A stretch of DNA of 37,074 nucleotides from Candidatus Pseudoscillospira falkowii (GCA_904374485.1 CAJFFX010000012.1:1-37074); one strand, 5' to 3'. Positions 25,310 to 32,813 are shown, counted from the stretch's first letter. The notes: a model not told the origin generated them from the sequence alone. Program-made: numbers and translations.

Positions 25310-26416
25310 ATGCTGGAGTATATGACACAATGCCGCCGGGACCTGCACCGCATCCCGGAGCTGGAACAGCATCTGCCGGAGACCTGCGCCTATGTGAAGG
25401 CGCAGCTTGCCGCCCTTTCCTGCACCGTGCTGGAGCCCACCGAGGGGTCCGTGTGCGCGTATTTTGACGAAGGGAAGGCGGAGACCGCCGCCTTCCGGGC
25501 GGATATGGACGCCCTGCCGGTGACGGAGGAAACGGGCCTGCCCTTCGCCTCGCGGCACCCGGGGCGGATGCACGCCTGCGGCCACGACGGCCACACTGCC
25601 CTGCTGCTGGGCTTTGCCCGGCGGGTGGAGGCGCGGCGGGGCAGTCTGGGGCGGAATGTGCTGCTGATTTTTCAGCCGGCAGAGGAAAACCCCGGCGGGG
25701 CTCGCCCCCTGTGCGAGAGCGGCATTTTGGAGCGCTGCCGCGTTTCCCATATCTTCGGCCTTCACCTCTGGCCGGGCCTTCCGGCGGGGGAGATCTATAC
25801 CCGCCCGGGTCCGATGATGGCTAAAAGCAGCGAGATCGACGTGACGTTCCGCGGGAAAAGCGTCCATATTTCCCGCTGGCGGGAGGGGGCGGACAGCCTG
25901 TTGGCTGCCGCGGAGTATCTCCGGCGGGTCTACGATATGGAGGCGCGGGAGTTTCCGCCGGAAACGGCCCGCCTGCTGCGCTTCGGCCGCGCCGAGGGAG
26001 GTGTCATCCGCAATGCCGTGGCCGCGGAGACGGTGCTCCGGGGCACCCTGCGGGCCTTCACCCTGGAAGATTTCGACCGTCTGCGCCGCCGCTGCGAAGA
26101 GATCGCCGCGGAAACGGCGGCGGAGCACGGCTGCACGGCGTCCGCCGCTTTCAGCGAGGGCTATCCCCCGGTGACGAACGACCCGGCCCTGCTGGCGCGC
26201 ATCGAGGCGCAGCTGGGGAAGAACGGACCGAAGCGCTATGCGGGCCTGGCCCTGACCACCGAGGATTTCGCCTGGTATCAGCAGTATGTGCCGGGGGTGT
26301 TCTTCTTCCTGGGCGTGGGGAATACGGCGGAGCTCCACTCCCCCCGCTTCACCTTTGACGAGCGGGTGCTGGAGCAGGGCCTGGCCCTCTATGAAAAACT
26401 GCTGGATCTGAAATAA
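25310..26416 (+). CDS. dapL: M20 family deacetylase, probable N-acetyldiaminopimelate deacetylase
   Basis: The 368 residues are an M20D metallohydrolase. They begin MLEYMTQCRRDLHRIPELE and contain AFRADMDALPVTEETGLPF and the metal motif HACGHDGHTALLLG, with Cys90 and His92. The catalytic acidic segment FQPAEENPGGA and the C-terminal VGNTAELHSPRFTFDE follow. In this subfamily are N-acetyl-L,L-diaminopimelate deacetylase, hippurate hydrolase and aminobenzoyl-glutamate hydrolase, which are hard to separate by motif. The neighbours dapB, dapH and an aminotransferase make the diaminopimelate role most likely, removing acetate to give L,L-diaminopimelate. ATG 25310 follows AAAGGAGCCGAGACC; an upstream in-frame start at 25178 lies before the promoter. 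Confidence 0.75.
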   Translation: MLEYMTQCRRDLHRIPELEQHLPETCAYVKAQLAALSCTVLEPTEGSVCAYFDEGKAETAAFRADMDALPVTEETGLPFASRHPGRMHACGHDGHTALLLGFARRVEARRGSLGRNVLLIFQPAEENPGGARPLCESGILERCRVSHIFGLHLWPGLPAGEIYTRPGPMMAKSSEIDVTFRGKSVHISRWREGADSLLAAAEYLRRVYDMEAREFPPETARLLRFGRAEGGVIRNAVAAETVLRGTLRAFTLEDFDRLRRRCEEIAAETAAEHGCTASAAFSEGYPPVTNDPALLARIEAQLGKNGPKRYAGLALTTEDFAWYQQYVPGVFFFLGVGNTAELHSPRFTFDERVLEQGLALYEKLLDLK

Positions 26417-26425
26417 AACCGGCGT

Positions 26426-26460
26426 AAACGGGCGGGGCTGCAGAGCGGCCCCGCCCGTTT
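26426..26460. terminator. Bidirectional hairpin between convergent genes
   Basis: AAACGGGCGGGGC pairs with GCCCCGCCCGTTT around a 9-base loop, between the deacetylase and aminotransferase stops. Its stem sequence closely resembles the one at 23612-23644, with short T-tracts. Confidence 0.7.
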
Positions 26461-26467
26461 CATGCCT

Positions 26468-27613
26468 TTATGGCGTTTGCAGGGTGTGCAGGAAACGCTC
26501 CAGCCGATCCATGCCCTCCCGGAGCACGTCGTCACCGTAGCAGTAGGAGATGCGCAGAAAGCCCTCGGCCCCGAAGCAGACCCCCGGCGTGCAGGCGAGC
26601 TTTCCCTCCTTCACCATCCGGGTGCAGAAGACGGTGGAGTCCATGCCATAGGCGGCGATGGAGGGGAAAACGTAAAACGCGCCCTCGGGCCGGAAATAGG
26701 ACAGGCCCATGGCGTCGAGCCGGGCGCAGACGTAGTCCCGCCGGCGGCGGCAGGTCTCCCGCATGGGGCGCACGTCGGTGTCCAGGGCCTTCACGCAGGC
26801 GCGCTGCATGAAGGTGGGGACGGACACCACGTCGTATTGATGCACCTTTTCCAGCTGGGCCTTCACGGGCCTGTCGGCCATGAGATAGCCCACACGCCAG
26901 CCGGTCATGGCGTAGGGCTTGGAAAAACTCTGGGCCACGATGAGCTGTTGGCGCAGGTCCTGATAGCGGGAGAAGCTCTCGAACCGGTCGGTGTAGGTCA
27001 GGTCGCGGTAGACCTCGTCGCAGAGGATGAACAGCGGCGCGTCCCGGACCACGCTGTGGATGGCTTCCAGGGTCTCGTGGGTGTAGACGCAGCCGGTGGG
27101 GTTGTTGGGGGAGGTGAGGATCAGTGCCTTTGTGCGGGGCGTGACGGCACGGCGCAGCTGCTCCGCCGTGATCTGAAAGCCTGTCTCCCGGGTGTCCAGG
27201 GGCACGTAGACGCCCCGGCACAGCTTGACGATGGATTCATACAGGCCGAAGGCCGGCGTGGGGACGATCACCTCGTCGCCGGGATTCAGGATGCCGAACA
27301 GGGCGCAGAACAGCGCCTCGGTGGCGCCCACGGTGACGATGATCTCGTCGGGGCTGTAGGGAAGGCCGTGCTTTGTCTGCTCGAAGGCGGCGATGGCTTC
27401 GCGCAGGAAGGGCTGGCCATTGTTTTCGCCGTAATGGGTCTCGCCGGCGTCGAGACTGGCCTTGGCGGCGGTGCGGACAGGGGCGGGGGTGTCAAAGTCC
27501 GGCTCGCCCAGGGTGAGAAACAGGCAGCCGGGCTCCTGCTTTGCCATTTGGGTAAAGACGCGGATGCCGCTTTTGCCCACGCTGCCCAGCGCGGTGTTCA
27601 TGGTCGGTTCCAT
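26468..27613 (-). CDS. Class I PLP aminotransferase, probable N-acetyl-diaminopimelate aminotransferase (PatA-like)
   Basis: The 381 residues are a fold-type I aminotransferase. Visible motifs are LTLGEPDFDTPAPVR, HYGENNGQPFLREAIA, SPNNPTG (168-174), CDEVYRDLTY, and the PLP lysine in SFSKPYAMTGWRVGYL (Lys232). FLRISYCYG carries the substrate-carboxylate Arg. The start at 27613 follows AAGGAGCGATCCCC on the minus strand and has its own promoter; the longer upstream frame includes the promoter and is not coding. The acetylase pathway needs one aminotransferase between DapH and the deacetylase, and the position here supports that role. Aspartate or aromatic aminotransferase activity is the alternative. 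Confidence 0.8.
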   Translation of the reverse strand: MEPTMNTALGSVGKSGIRVFTQMAKQEPGCLFLTLGEPDFDTPAPVRTAAKASLDAGETHYGENNGQPFLREAIAAFEQTKHGLPYSPDEIIVTVGATEALFCALFGILNPGDEVIVPTPAFGLYESIVKLCRGVYVPLDTRETGFQITAEQLRRAVTPRTKALILTSPNNPTGCVYTHETLEAIHSVVRDAPLFILCDEVYRDLTYTDRFESFSRYQDLRQQLIVAQSFSKPYAMTGWRVGYLMADRPVKAQLEKVHQYDVVSVPTFMQRACVKALDTDVRPMRETCRRRRDYVCARLDAMGLSYFRPEGAFYVFPSIAAYGMDSTVFCTRMVKEGKLACTPGVCFGAEGFLRISYCYGDDVLREGMDRLERFLHTLQTP

Positions 27614-27643
27614 GGGGATCGCTCCTTGCTTGAAGATGCTCCC

Positions 27644-27672
27644 ATTGTGCGCCTGTTTGCGGGAAATTGCAA
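27644..27672 (-). promoter_or_regulatory. Promoter for the aminotransferase gene (leftward)
   Basis: On the minus strand TTGCAA (27672-27667) and CACAAT (27649-27644) are separated by 17 bases, 30 bases before the ATG. Confidence 0.65.
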
Positions 27673-27852
27673 GGGCGCGGCGAAAAATTGCCGCCTCCGC
27701 CGGCCAAGGAGCGCGCGCCCCCGGTGCGGAAATTTCCTGAAAATGGGACCCGATTCCGGCAAAACGGCATAAACGCCCTTGGTGGCGGCCCTTCATCGTT
27801 TCTATTTTAACGATATTTTGATATTTTTGCGCGGGAAAGGGAAAGCGGGGGC

Positions 27853-27881
27853 TTGCCGTTTTGGAGCGGCCGTTCTACAAT
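27853..27881 (+). promoter_or_regulatory. Promoter for nfnA-nfnB
   Basis: TTGCCG (27853-27858) and TACAAT (27876-27881) have a 17-base spacer, implying a leader of roughly 118 bases. A second TATGAT (27964-27969) closer to the gene lacks a proper -35. Confidence 0.65.
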
Positions 27882-28005
27882 AAAAGCGGCGCGGGAAATG
27901 AACGGCGGCCTTAATATATCCAGGGCGGCGCGGTTTCCTATGGCCTTGCGCGGAAATTTGTGATATGATAACAGCGTATCGTAAATATGAGGAGATGAAA
28001 GCAAG

Positions 28006-28848
28006 ATGTATGAGATCGTAACGAAGGAGATATTGAATCCGACGGTGATCAAGATGGAGATTCAGGCGCCGGCGGTGGCGAAGAAGGCGCTGCCGGGGCA
28101 GTTCATCATCCTGCGCGTGGATGAAAAAGGCGAGCGGATCCCGCTGACCGTGGCGGGCTACGACCGGGAAAAGGGGACGGTGACCATCATTTTCCAGGTG
28201 GTGGGCGCCACGACGGAGTGCCTGCGCCACAAGGAAGCCGGGGAGAGCATCCAGGATTTCGTGGGGCCCTTGGGCACGCCTACCCACACGGAGGGTCTGA
28301 AAAAAGTGGCCATCGTGGGCGGCGGCGTGGGCTGCGCCATCGCCTATCCCGTGGCCAAAGAGCTGCACGACCAGGGCTGCACCGTCCACAGCATCGTGGG
28401 CTTCCGCAGCCGGGACCTGGTGATCCTGGAGCAGGAATTTGCCGCCTGCTCGGAAAAACTGCTAAAAATGAGCGACGACGGAAGCTGGGGAGAGAAGGGC
28501 TTGGTGACCGACGCGCTGCGCAATCTGCTGGAAGCAGGGGAGCAGTACGACGAGGTCATCGCCATCGGCCCGCTGGTGATGATGAAATTCGTCTGCGCGC
28601 TGACGAAGGAATTTGATGTGAAGACCGTGGTGAGCATGAACCCTATCATGGTGGACGGCACGGGCATGTGCGGCGGCTGCCGGCTGACCGTGGGCGGAAA
28701 GACGAAGTTCGCCTGCGTGGACGGCCCGGATTTCGACGGGCATGCGGTGGATTTCGACGAGGCCATCCAGCGCGCGGCGATGTACAAGGAATTTGAGCGC
28801 CACGCCTATGAAGAAACCTGCAACCTGTTTATGAAAGCGGAGGGATGA
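28006..28848 (+). CDS. nfnA: NADH-dependent ferredoxin:NADP+ oxidoreductase subunit A
   Basis: NfnA is the small FAD and [2Fe-2S] subunit of NfnAB, which couples NADH and reduced ferredoxin oxidation to NADP+ reduction by electron bifurcation/confurcation in the cytoplasm. The 280 residues form a ferredoxin-reductase-like fold: an FAD part (about 1-98, PGQFIILRV, IPLTVAGYD), an NAD part (VAIVGGGVGCAIAYPVAKEL, 101-120), and a C-terminal [2Fe-2S] site with Asp217, Cys222, Cys225 and Cys237 in DGTGMCGGCRLTVGG and FACVDGPDFDGH. The family also includes sulfide dehydrogenase SudB and PyrK-like proteins, but pairing with nfnB is diagnostic. GAGGAGATGAAAGCAAG precedes the ATG. Confidence 0.9.
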   Translation: MYEIVTKEILNPTVIKMEIQAPAVAKKALPGQFIILRVDEKGERIPLTVAGYDREKGTVTIIFQVVGATTECLRHKEAGESIQDFVGPLGTPTHTEGLKKVAIVGGGVGCAIAYPVAKELHDQGCTVHSIVGFRSRDLVILEQEFAACSEKLLKMSDDGSWGEKGLVTDALRNLLEAGEQYDEVIAIGPLVMMKFVCALTKEFDVKTVVSMNPIMVDGTGMCGGCRLTVGGKTKFACVDGPDFDGHAVDFDEAIQRAAMYKEFERHAYEETCNLFMKAEG

Positions 28849-28851
28849 GCG

Positions 28852-30249
28852 ATGGCGAATATGAGAATGGATAAGAATCCGATGCCGGAACAGGCGCCGG
28901 AGGTCCGCAATCATAATTTCAAGGAAGTGGCCCTGGGCTACACGGCGGAGCAGGCGATGGACGAAGCGGAGCGCTGCCTGCACTGCAAGAACAAGCCCTG
29001 CGTGTCCGGCTGCCCGGTGGGCGTGGACATTCCGGGCTTCATCGCGGAGGTGGCCAAGGGCGATTTTGCCGCGGCCTATGAGGTGCTGAGCCGGGATACG
29101 AGTTTGCCGGCGATCTGCGGGCGCGTGTGCCCCCAGGAGAGCCAGTGCGAGGAGAAATGCGTGCGCGGCATCAAGGGGGAAAGCGTGGCGATCGGCCGTC
29201 TGGAGCGGTTCGTGGCGGACTGGAAAATGGCCCAGGGCGAGGAAGAGACCCCCTCGCCGGCGTCCAACGGCCGCAAGGTGGCTGTGATCGGGTCGGGCCC
29301 CAGCGGCCTTGCCTGCGCGGGCGACCTGGCCAAGCGGGGCTACGCGGTGACGGTGTTTGAAGCGCTGCATGCCGCGGGCGGCGTGCTGGTGTACGGCATT
29401 CCGGAATTCCGCCTGCCCAAGGACATCGTGCGCCGGGAGATCGCGGGGCTTGAAAAGCTGGGCGTGAAGGTGGAAACGAACATGGTCATCGGCAAGGTGA
29501 CGTCGATCCAGGAGCTGATGGAGGAATACGGCTTTGAAGCGGTGTTCATCGGCACGGGCGCGGGCCTGCCGAAATTCATGCGCATCCCCGGGGAGAACCT
29601 GAAGGGCGTGTTCTCGGCCAACGAATTTCTGACGCGGACGAACCTGATGAAAGCCTATCAGGAGGGCAGCGCGACGCCGGTGATGAAAGCGAAGCGGGTG
29701 GCCGTGGTGGGCGGCGGCAACGTGGCGATGGACGCGGCGCGGTGCGCCAAGCGCCTGGGGGCGGATGTGACCATCGTGTACCGCCGCAGTGAAAAGGAAC
29801 TGCCGGCCCGGGCGGAGGAAGTGGAGCACGCGAAGGAAGAGGGCATCGTGTTCAAGCTGCTCAACAACCCCGTGCGCATCCTGGGGGACGACAAGTTCAA
29901 CGTGACAGGCATCGAGTGCATCCAGATGACCCTGGGGGAGCCGGACGAGAGCGGCCGGCGGCGTCCTGTGGAAAAGCCGGGCAGCGAGTTCACCATCGAC
30001 GTGGACTGCGTGATCATGGCCATCGGCACCAGCCCGAACCCGCTGATCAAGTCCACGACAGAGGGCCTGAAGACGGAGAGCTGGGGCGGCATCATCGTGG
30101 ACGAGGCCACGGGAGCCACGTCCATCCCCGGCGTATACGCCGGCGGCGACGCCGTGACCGGCGCGGCCACCGTCATCCTGGCCATGGGCGCCGGCAAAAC
30201 CGCCGCCGCGGCGATTGATACATATTTGAAGAATAAAGCCGGGGCCTGA
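28852..30249 (+). CDS. nfnB: NADH-dependent ferredoxin:NADP+ oxidoreductase subunit B (GltD-like)
   Basis: NfnB is the large, bifurcating-FAD subunit, homologous to the glutamate synthase small subunit. The 465 residues show the N-terminal cysteine sets for two [4Fe-4S] clusters (Cys42, 45, 50, 54 in CLHCKNKPCVSGCP and Cys89, 93, 99, 103). These are followed by an FAD-binding motif (VAVIGSGPSGLACAGDLAKRG) and an NADP-binding motif (VAVVGGGNVAMDAARCAKRLG), then VYAGGDAVTGAATVILAMGAGK at the end. It starts 3 bases after nfnA with GGAGGG as ribosome site. Without NfnA it would be read as GltD or SudA; no glutamate synthase large subunit is nearby. The complex would supply NADPH to DapB-type steps. 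Confidence 0.92.
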   Translation: MANMRMDKNPMPEQAPEVRNHNFKEVALGYTAEQAMDEAERCLHCKNKPCVSGCPVGVDIPGFIAEVAKGDFAAAYEVLSRDTSLPAICGRVCPQESQCEEKCVRGIKGESVAIGRLERFVADWKMAQGEEETPSPASNGRKVAVIGSGPSGLACAGDLAKRGYAVTVFEALHAAGGVLVYGIPEFRLPKDIVRREIAGLEKLGVKVETNMVIGKVTSIQELMEEYGFEAVFIGTGAGLPKFMRIPGENLKGVFSANEFLTRTNLMKAYQEGSATPVMKAKRVAVVGGGNVAMDAARCAKRLGADVTIVYRRSEKELPARAEEVEHAKEEGIVFKLLNNPVRILGDDKFNVTGIECIQMTLGEPDESGRRRPVEKPGSEFTIDVDCVIMAIGTSPNPLIKSTTEGLKTESWGGIIVDEATGATSIPGVYAGGDAVTGAATVILAMGAGKTAAAAIDTYLKNKAGA

Positions 30250-30265
30250 GGGCCGCGGGACATAC

Positions 30266-30298
30266 AAAGGGAACGCACTGCGGTGCGTTCCCTTTTTT
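30266..30298 (+). terminator. Intrinsic terminator after nfnB
   Basis: GGGAACGCAC (30269-30278) pairs perfectly with GTGCGTTCCC (30283-30292) around TGCG, followed by six T. Confidence 0.93.
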
Positions 30299-30325
30299 CA
30301 CATTTTTTTGTCCCGGGCATAAAAT
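30297..30325 (+). promoter_or_regulatory. Probable promoter for the holin-endolysin pair
   Basis: TTCACA (30297-30302) and TAAAAT (30320-30325) have a 17-base spacer. The -35 touches the U-tract of the upstream terminator. In the leader, TTGTTGCA and TGCAACAA form an 8-base-pair hairpin (about 30336-30359). Confidence 0.5.
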
Positions 30326-30416
30326 AAAGTGCGCCTTGTTGCATGCGTGCGTGCAACAAAAGCCGTCCGGTGCTCTATATATGGCGGAACGATCCGCCGG
30401 AAAGGACGGGAAAAGA

Positions 30417-30638
30417 ATGAATCAGATCGACTGGAAACAGAAGCTGGTCTCGCGCAAGTTCTGGGCCGCGGTCGTCGGCTTTGTGACGGCGCTGCTGCTG
30501 GGCTTCGGCCTCACGGAGAACGAGACGGGCCAGATTGCTTCGATCATCATGGCCGGCGCTACCATGATCGCCTACATTGTGGGCGAGGGTCTGGTGGACG
30601 CCAGCCGCACAAAGGACGGAGGGACAGGAAATGCTTGA
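30417..30638 (+). CDS. Small phage-type holin-like membrane protein
   Basis: The 73-residue protein begins MNQIDWKQKLVSRKFWAAVV and carries two hydrophobic helices (FWAAVVGFVTALLLGFGL and IASIIMAGATMIAYIVGEGL) with a short charged tail. This is the layout of small phage holins that sit before endolysin genes in Clostridia prophages. Holins form membrane lesions that let the lysin reach the wall. The start at 30417 follows AAAGGACGGGAAAAGA; upstream in-frame ATGs lack a ribosome site. It overlaps the lysin gene by 8 bases. No other phage genes are within the window, so it is an isolated or domesticated module. Confidence 0.7.
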   Translation: MNQIDWKQKLVSRKFWAAVVGFVTALLLGFGLTENETGQIASIIMAGATMIAYIVGEGLVDASRTKDGGTGNA

Positions 30639-31212
30639 CAGTCGGGATATCGCGCTGCTGCGTGACGACGTGGAACAGAACTGCCGGATCTTTATCGACC
30701 TGTGCAAAGCCCAGGGCCTGCCGGTGCTGGTGACCAGCACCGTGCGGGACCTGGAGTATCAGGAGAGCCTGTATGCCCAGGGGCGCACGAAGCCGGGCAG
30801 CATCGTGACGAACCAGAAAACGCCCAGCTTTCACTGGGACCGCGTGGCGCTGGCCTTTGACATCTGCAAAAATGTGAAAGGCCATGAGTACGACGACGCG
30901 GACTTTTTCAAACAGTGCGGCGCCATCGGCAAAAAGATGGGTTTCAGCTGGGGCGGCGACTGGACGGATTTCGTCGACAAGCCCCACTTTCAGTGGGATC
31001 AGCAGGGAAAATACACGGCCAGCATGGTGCGGTCGCTGAAGCTGCCGCCCGCCATGCCGCTTTATACGCAGGGGGTGAAAAATATGACCAAGGATGAGGC
31101 CAAGAAGATCATCCAGGAGAAAGCCGGCCTGACCGACGCGACCATCGTGTACCTGGACAGCTATCGCTACGGCGACGAATTGATCCTGAAGCTGGGCGAA
31201 GCCCTGCAGTGA
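30631..31212 (+). CDS. M15-type peptidoglycan peptidase (phage endolysin-like)
   Basis: The 193 residues resemble phage L-alanyl-D-glutamate/D-Ala peptidases. Seen are STVRDLEYQESLYAQGRTKPGSIVTN (about 36-61) and the zinc-ligand region PSFHWDRVALAFD, with His68. FSWGGDWTDFVDKPHFQW (about 105-122) carries His119. The usual S-x-H-x6-D spacing is altered: His68 to Asp77 is H-x8-D, two residues longer, so the site may have shifted. A short C-terminal helical domain (MTKDEAKKIIQEKAGL...YLDSYRYGDELILKLGEAL, about 151-193) is probably a wall-binding or dimer module. It lacks a signal peptide, as expected with a holin. GGAGGGACAGGAA precedes the ATG. Confidence 0.78.
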   Translation: MLDSRDIALLRDDVEQNCRIFIDLCKAQGLPVLVTSTVRDLEYQESLYAQGRTKPGSIVTNQKTPSFHWDRVALAFDICKNVKGHEYDDADFFKQCGAIGKKMGFSWGGDWTDFVDKPHFQWDQQGKYTASMVRSLKLPPAMPLYTQGVKNMTKDEAKKIIQEKAGLTDATIVYLDSYRYGDELILKLGEALQ

Positions 31213-31481
31213 TCGGCCGGGAGGCGGGATCGCTCCCCCGCCCTCCGAAAAACCAGATGTCGGAATATGCGGAAACCGGCGCCGGCGCGTCTCATCAGGA
31301 CGTGCCGGCGCCGGCCTTTTTGCTTCGGGTGTTATGAACATCCTCTTCATGCGGTTTCCCTCCATACGGTGTGGTGAGCCGCAGTTGGCCATTTGGATAT
31401 ACCATCCGCCCGGTTATAAATGATACATCTTCACCGGCGTCTTGCCCTGCGCTTATAGTATAACCGTTATCACAGAAGAAT
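31213..31481. other. Intergenic region after the endolysin
   Basis: Apart from the terminator at 31275-31321 I see no gene in this stretch. On the minus strand TTGATT (31484-31479) and TATACT (31462-31457) have a 16-base spacer and could drive a leftward transcript towards the endolysin terminator. No convincing reading frame follows it. Confidence 0.35.
31275..31321 (+). terminator. Intrinsic terminator after the endolysin gene
   Basis: A 16-base-pair GC-rich stem, CCGGCGCCGGCGCGTC (31276-31291) with GACGTGCCGGCGCCGG (31299-31314), containing one wobble pair, is followed by CCTTTTTG. Confidence 0.85.
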
Positions 31482-31521
31482 CAAAAAATAAAAAATCGGA
31501 GTATCCCGAAGGATACTCCGA
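31482..31521 (-). terminator. Terminator of the leftward tRNA-Pro gene
   Basis: On the minus strand CGGAGTATCC, TTCG loop and GGATACTCCG form a strong hairpin directly after the tRNA CCA end, followed by TTTTTTATTTTTTG. Confidence 0.85.
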
Positions 31522-31598
31522 TGGTCCGAGTGTTGAGATTCGAACTCAAGGCCTCTTGAACCCCATTCAAGCGCGATACCAAACTTCGCCACACCCGG
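31522..31598 (-). tRNA. tRNA-Pro (GGG)
   Basis: A 77-base cloverleaf on the minus strand. The acceptor CCGGGTG pairs with CACTCGG, then A and an encoded CCA. The D-stem is GCG/CGC. The anticodon stem CTTGA/TCAAG encloses the loop ATGGGGT, giving anticodon GGG for CCC/CCU codons. The T-arm TTGAG-TTCGAAT-CTCAA is intact. It has its own promoter and terminator. Confidence 0.93.
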
Positions 31599-31612
31599 AT
31601 GTCAGCCTTGAT

Positions 31613-31641
31613 ATAATAGCATACATGAAATGAAAAAGCAA
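31613..31641 (-). promoter_or_regulatory. Promoter for tRNA-Pro (leftward)
   Basis: On the minus strand TTGCTT (31641-31636), 17 bases, TATTAT (31618-31613). The -10 ends 15 bases before the tRNA 5' end. Confidence 0.75.
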
Positions 31642-31716
31642 GAGGAAAAATAAAAAAATGCAAAAAATTTTTCCGACGCCCCGCCGGGCCTTTTGCCGGC
31701 AGGGCGGAAAAGATAG

Positions 31717-31745
31717 TTGACAAGCACCGCGATCTGTGGTAACAT
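31717..31745 (+). promoter_or_regulatory. Promoter for the two tRNA-Ser genes
   Basis: TTGACA (31717-31722), 17 bases, TAACAT (31740-31745), 38 bases before the first tRNA. Confidence 0.75.
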
Positions 31746-31783
31746 ATAACCTGCGTCTGGACGCGAAGCTGGAAACAAGACAG

Positions 31784-31871
31784 GGAGAGATGGCCGAGCG
31801 GTTGAAGGCACTGGTCTTGAAAACCAGCGAAGCGCGAGTTTCCGTGGGTTCGAATCCCACTCTCTCCGCCA
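31784..31871 (+). tRNA. tRNA-Ser (UGA)
   Basis: An 88-base tRNA with long variable arm. The acceptor GGAGAGA pairs with TCTCTCC, discriminator G and encoded CCA. The anticodon stem CTGGT/ACCAG has loop CTTGAAA, giving anticodon TGA, which reads UCA and related codons. The T-arm GTGGG-TTCGAAT-CCCAC is present. Confidence 0.95.
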
Positions 31872-31903
31872 AACAATCCAATCCGTTTTCTTATTTTCGA
31901 CCT

Positions 31904-31994
31904 GCAGAAGTACCCAAGAGGCCGAAGGGGCTCCCCTGCTAAGGGAGTAGGCCGGGTAACCGGCGCGAGGGTTCAAATCCCTCCTTCTGCGCCA
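31904..31994 (+). tRNA. tRNA-Ser (GCU)
   Basis: A 91-base tRNA with long variable arm (CCGGGTAACCGG part). The acceptor GCAGAAG pairs with CTTCTGC, discriminator G and encoded CCA. The anticodon stem CTCCC/GGGAG has loop CTGCTAA, giving anticodon GCT for AGC/AGU codons. It lies 32 bases after tRNA-Ser(UGA) in the same transcript. Confidence 0.95.
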
Positions 31995-32028
31995 AGGACC
32001 TCAGAGCCAGTGCTCTGAGGTCCTTTTG
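31995..32028 (+). terminator. Terminator after the tRNA-Ser pair
   Basis: GGACCTCAGAGC (31996-32007) pairs perfectly with GCTCTGAGGTCC (32012-32023), followed by TTTTG. Confidence 0.9.
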
Positions 32029-32062
32029 TATTTCGTTGCGGAAAACCGGGGGAGCACAGCCT

Positions 32063-32809
32063 ATGCGCATCATCATTTCTCCCGCAAAAAAGATGCGGGA
32101 AGACAGCGACGTTTTCACCGCCGAAAGCCTGCCGCAGTTCCTGCCCCAGGCGGAGGAACTGCGGGATTATATCCGCGCCCTTTCCTATGCGCAGTGCCGC
32201 GCTCTGTGGAATTGCAGCGACGCCATCGCCGCGGAGAACGTGGCGCGCTTTGCGGACATGGAGCTGCGCACTGCCCGGACGCCGGCCCTGTTCGCCTACG
32301 ACGGCATCCAGTACCGCTATATGGCCCCCAACGTGTTCACCGAGGACGAGCTTGCCTATGTCCGGACGCATCTGCGCATCCTCTCGGGGTTTTACGGGTT
32401 CCTGCGCCCCTTCGACGGGGTGCGCCCCTATCGGCTGGAGATGCAGGCGAAGATGGCGGACTTTCGCTGCGGGACGCTCTATGAATACTGGGGTGCGCAG
32501 CTGGCAGATGCGCTGGCGGGGGAGGACGGCTGCATTTTGAACCTGGCTTCCCGGGAGTACAGCCGCGCGGTGCGGCCGCACCTGGCGCCGTCTGTGCGAT
32601 GGGTGGACTGCGTGTTTGCGGAAAACGCCGGCGGCAAACTGCGGGAAAAGGCCACCCAGGCAAAAATGGCCCGGGGCGCCATGGTGCGCTATCTGGCCGA
32701 GACCGGCGCCGCCGCGCCGGAAGACGCCCGGGGCTTTAGCCGCTTTGGCTTTTCATACAGCGGGGAGCATTCCTCGCAGGATCGACTGGTATTTGTGAAA
32801 GGAGAATGA
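32063..32809 (+). CDS. yaaA: Peroxide stress protein YaaA (DUF328/UPF0246)
   Basis: The 248 residues start MRIIISPAKKMRED, the family signature. They contain FAYDGIQYRYM, HLRILSGFYGFLRPFDGVRPYRLEMQAKM and LNLASREYSRAV. In E. coli YaaA lowers free iron and limits oxidative damage after peroxide; it binds DNA. ATG 32063 follows GGGGGAG. The next gene is a peroxiredoxin 4 bases downstream, so a two-gene peroxide-defence operon is likely. The DNA between the tRNA terminator and this gene is short (35 bases) and holds no clear promoter. Confidence 0.92.
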   Translation: MRIIISPAKKMREDSDVFTAESLPQFLPQAEELRDYIRALSYAQCRALWNCSDAIAAENVARFADMELRTARTPALFAYDGIQYRYMAPNVFTEDELAYVRTHLRILSGFYGFLRPFDGVRPYRLEMQAKMADFRCGTLYEYWGAQLADALAGEDGCILNLASREYSRAVRPHLAPSVRWVDCVFAENAGGKLREKATQAKMARGAMVRYLAETGAAAPEDARGFSRFGFSYSGEHSSQDRLVFVKGE

Positions 32810-32813
32810 ACCC

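Larger units (their letters stand above)
27614..28005. other. Divergent intergenic region between the aminotransferase and nfnA
   Basis: A 392-base gap with no convincing gene. It holds the leftward aminotransferase promoter (27644-27672), a GC-rich then AT-rich middle (27780-27830, several ATATTTT runs), the rightward nfnA promoter (27853-27881) and a leader of about 120 bases before nfnA. I see no known riboswitch in the leader. Confidence 0.6.

Noticed and set aside
28852-30249. Glutamate synthase small subunit (GltD)
   Set aside because: It is directly paired with an NfnA-type [2Fe-2S] subunit and no GltB is nearby, so NfnB is the better call.
30417-31212. Prophage insertion
   Set aside because: Only holin and lysin are present; no integrase, attachment repeats or structural genes, although tRNAs lie nearby.
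31213-31481. Possible small RNA driven leftward from a TTGATT-N16-TATACT promoter
   Set aside because: No stable structure, terminator or reading frame supports a product; kept only as a note on the intergenic region.
31442-31633. Short plus-strand frame covering the tRNA-Pro gene
   Set aside because: It is the complement of a tRNA and its terminator, with no ribosome site or family match.
32026-32484. Alternative plus-strand frame over yaaA
   Set aside because: Arg/Pro/Gly-rich shadow in another frame; yaaA is clearly recognised.
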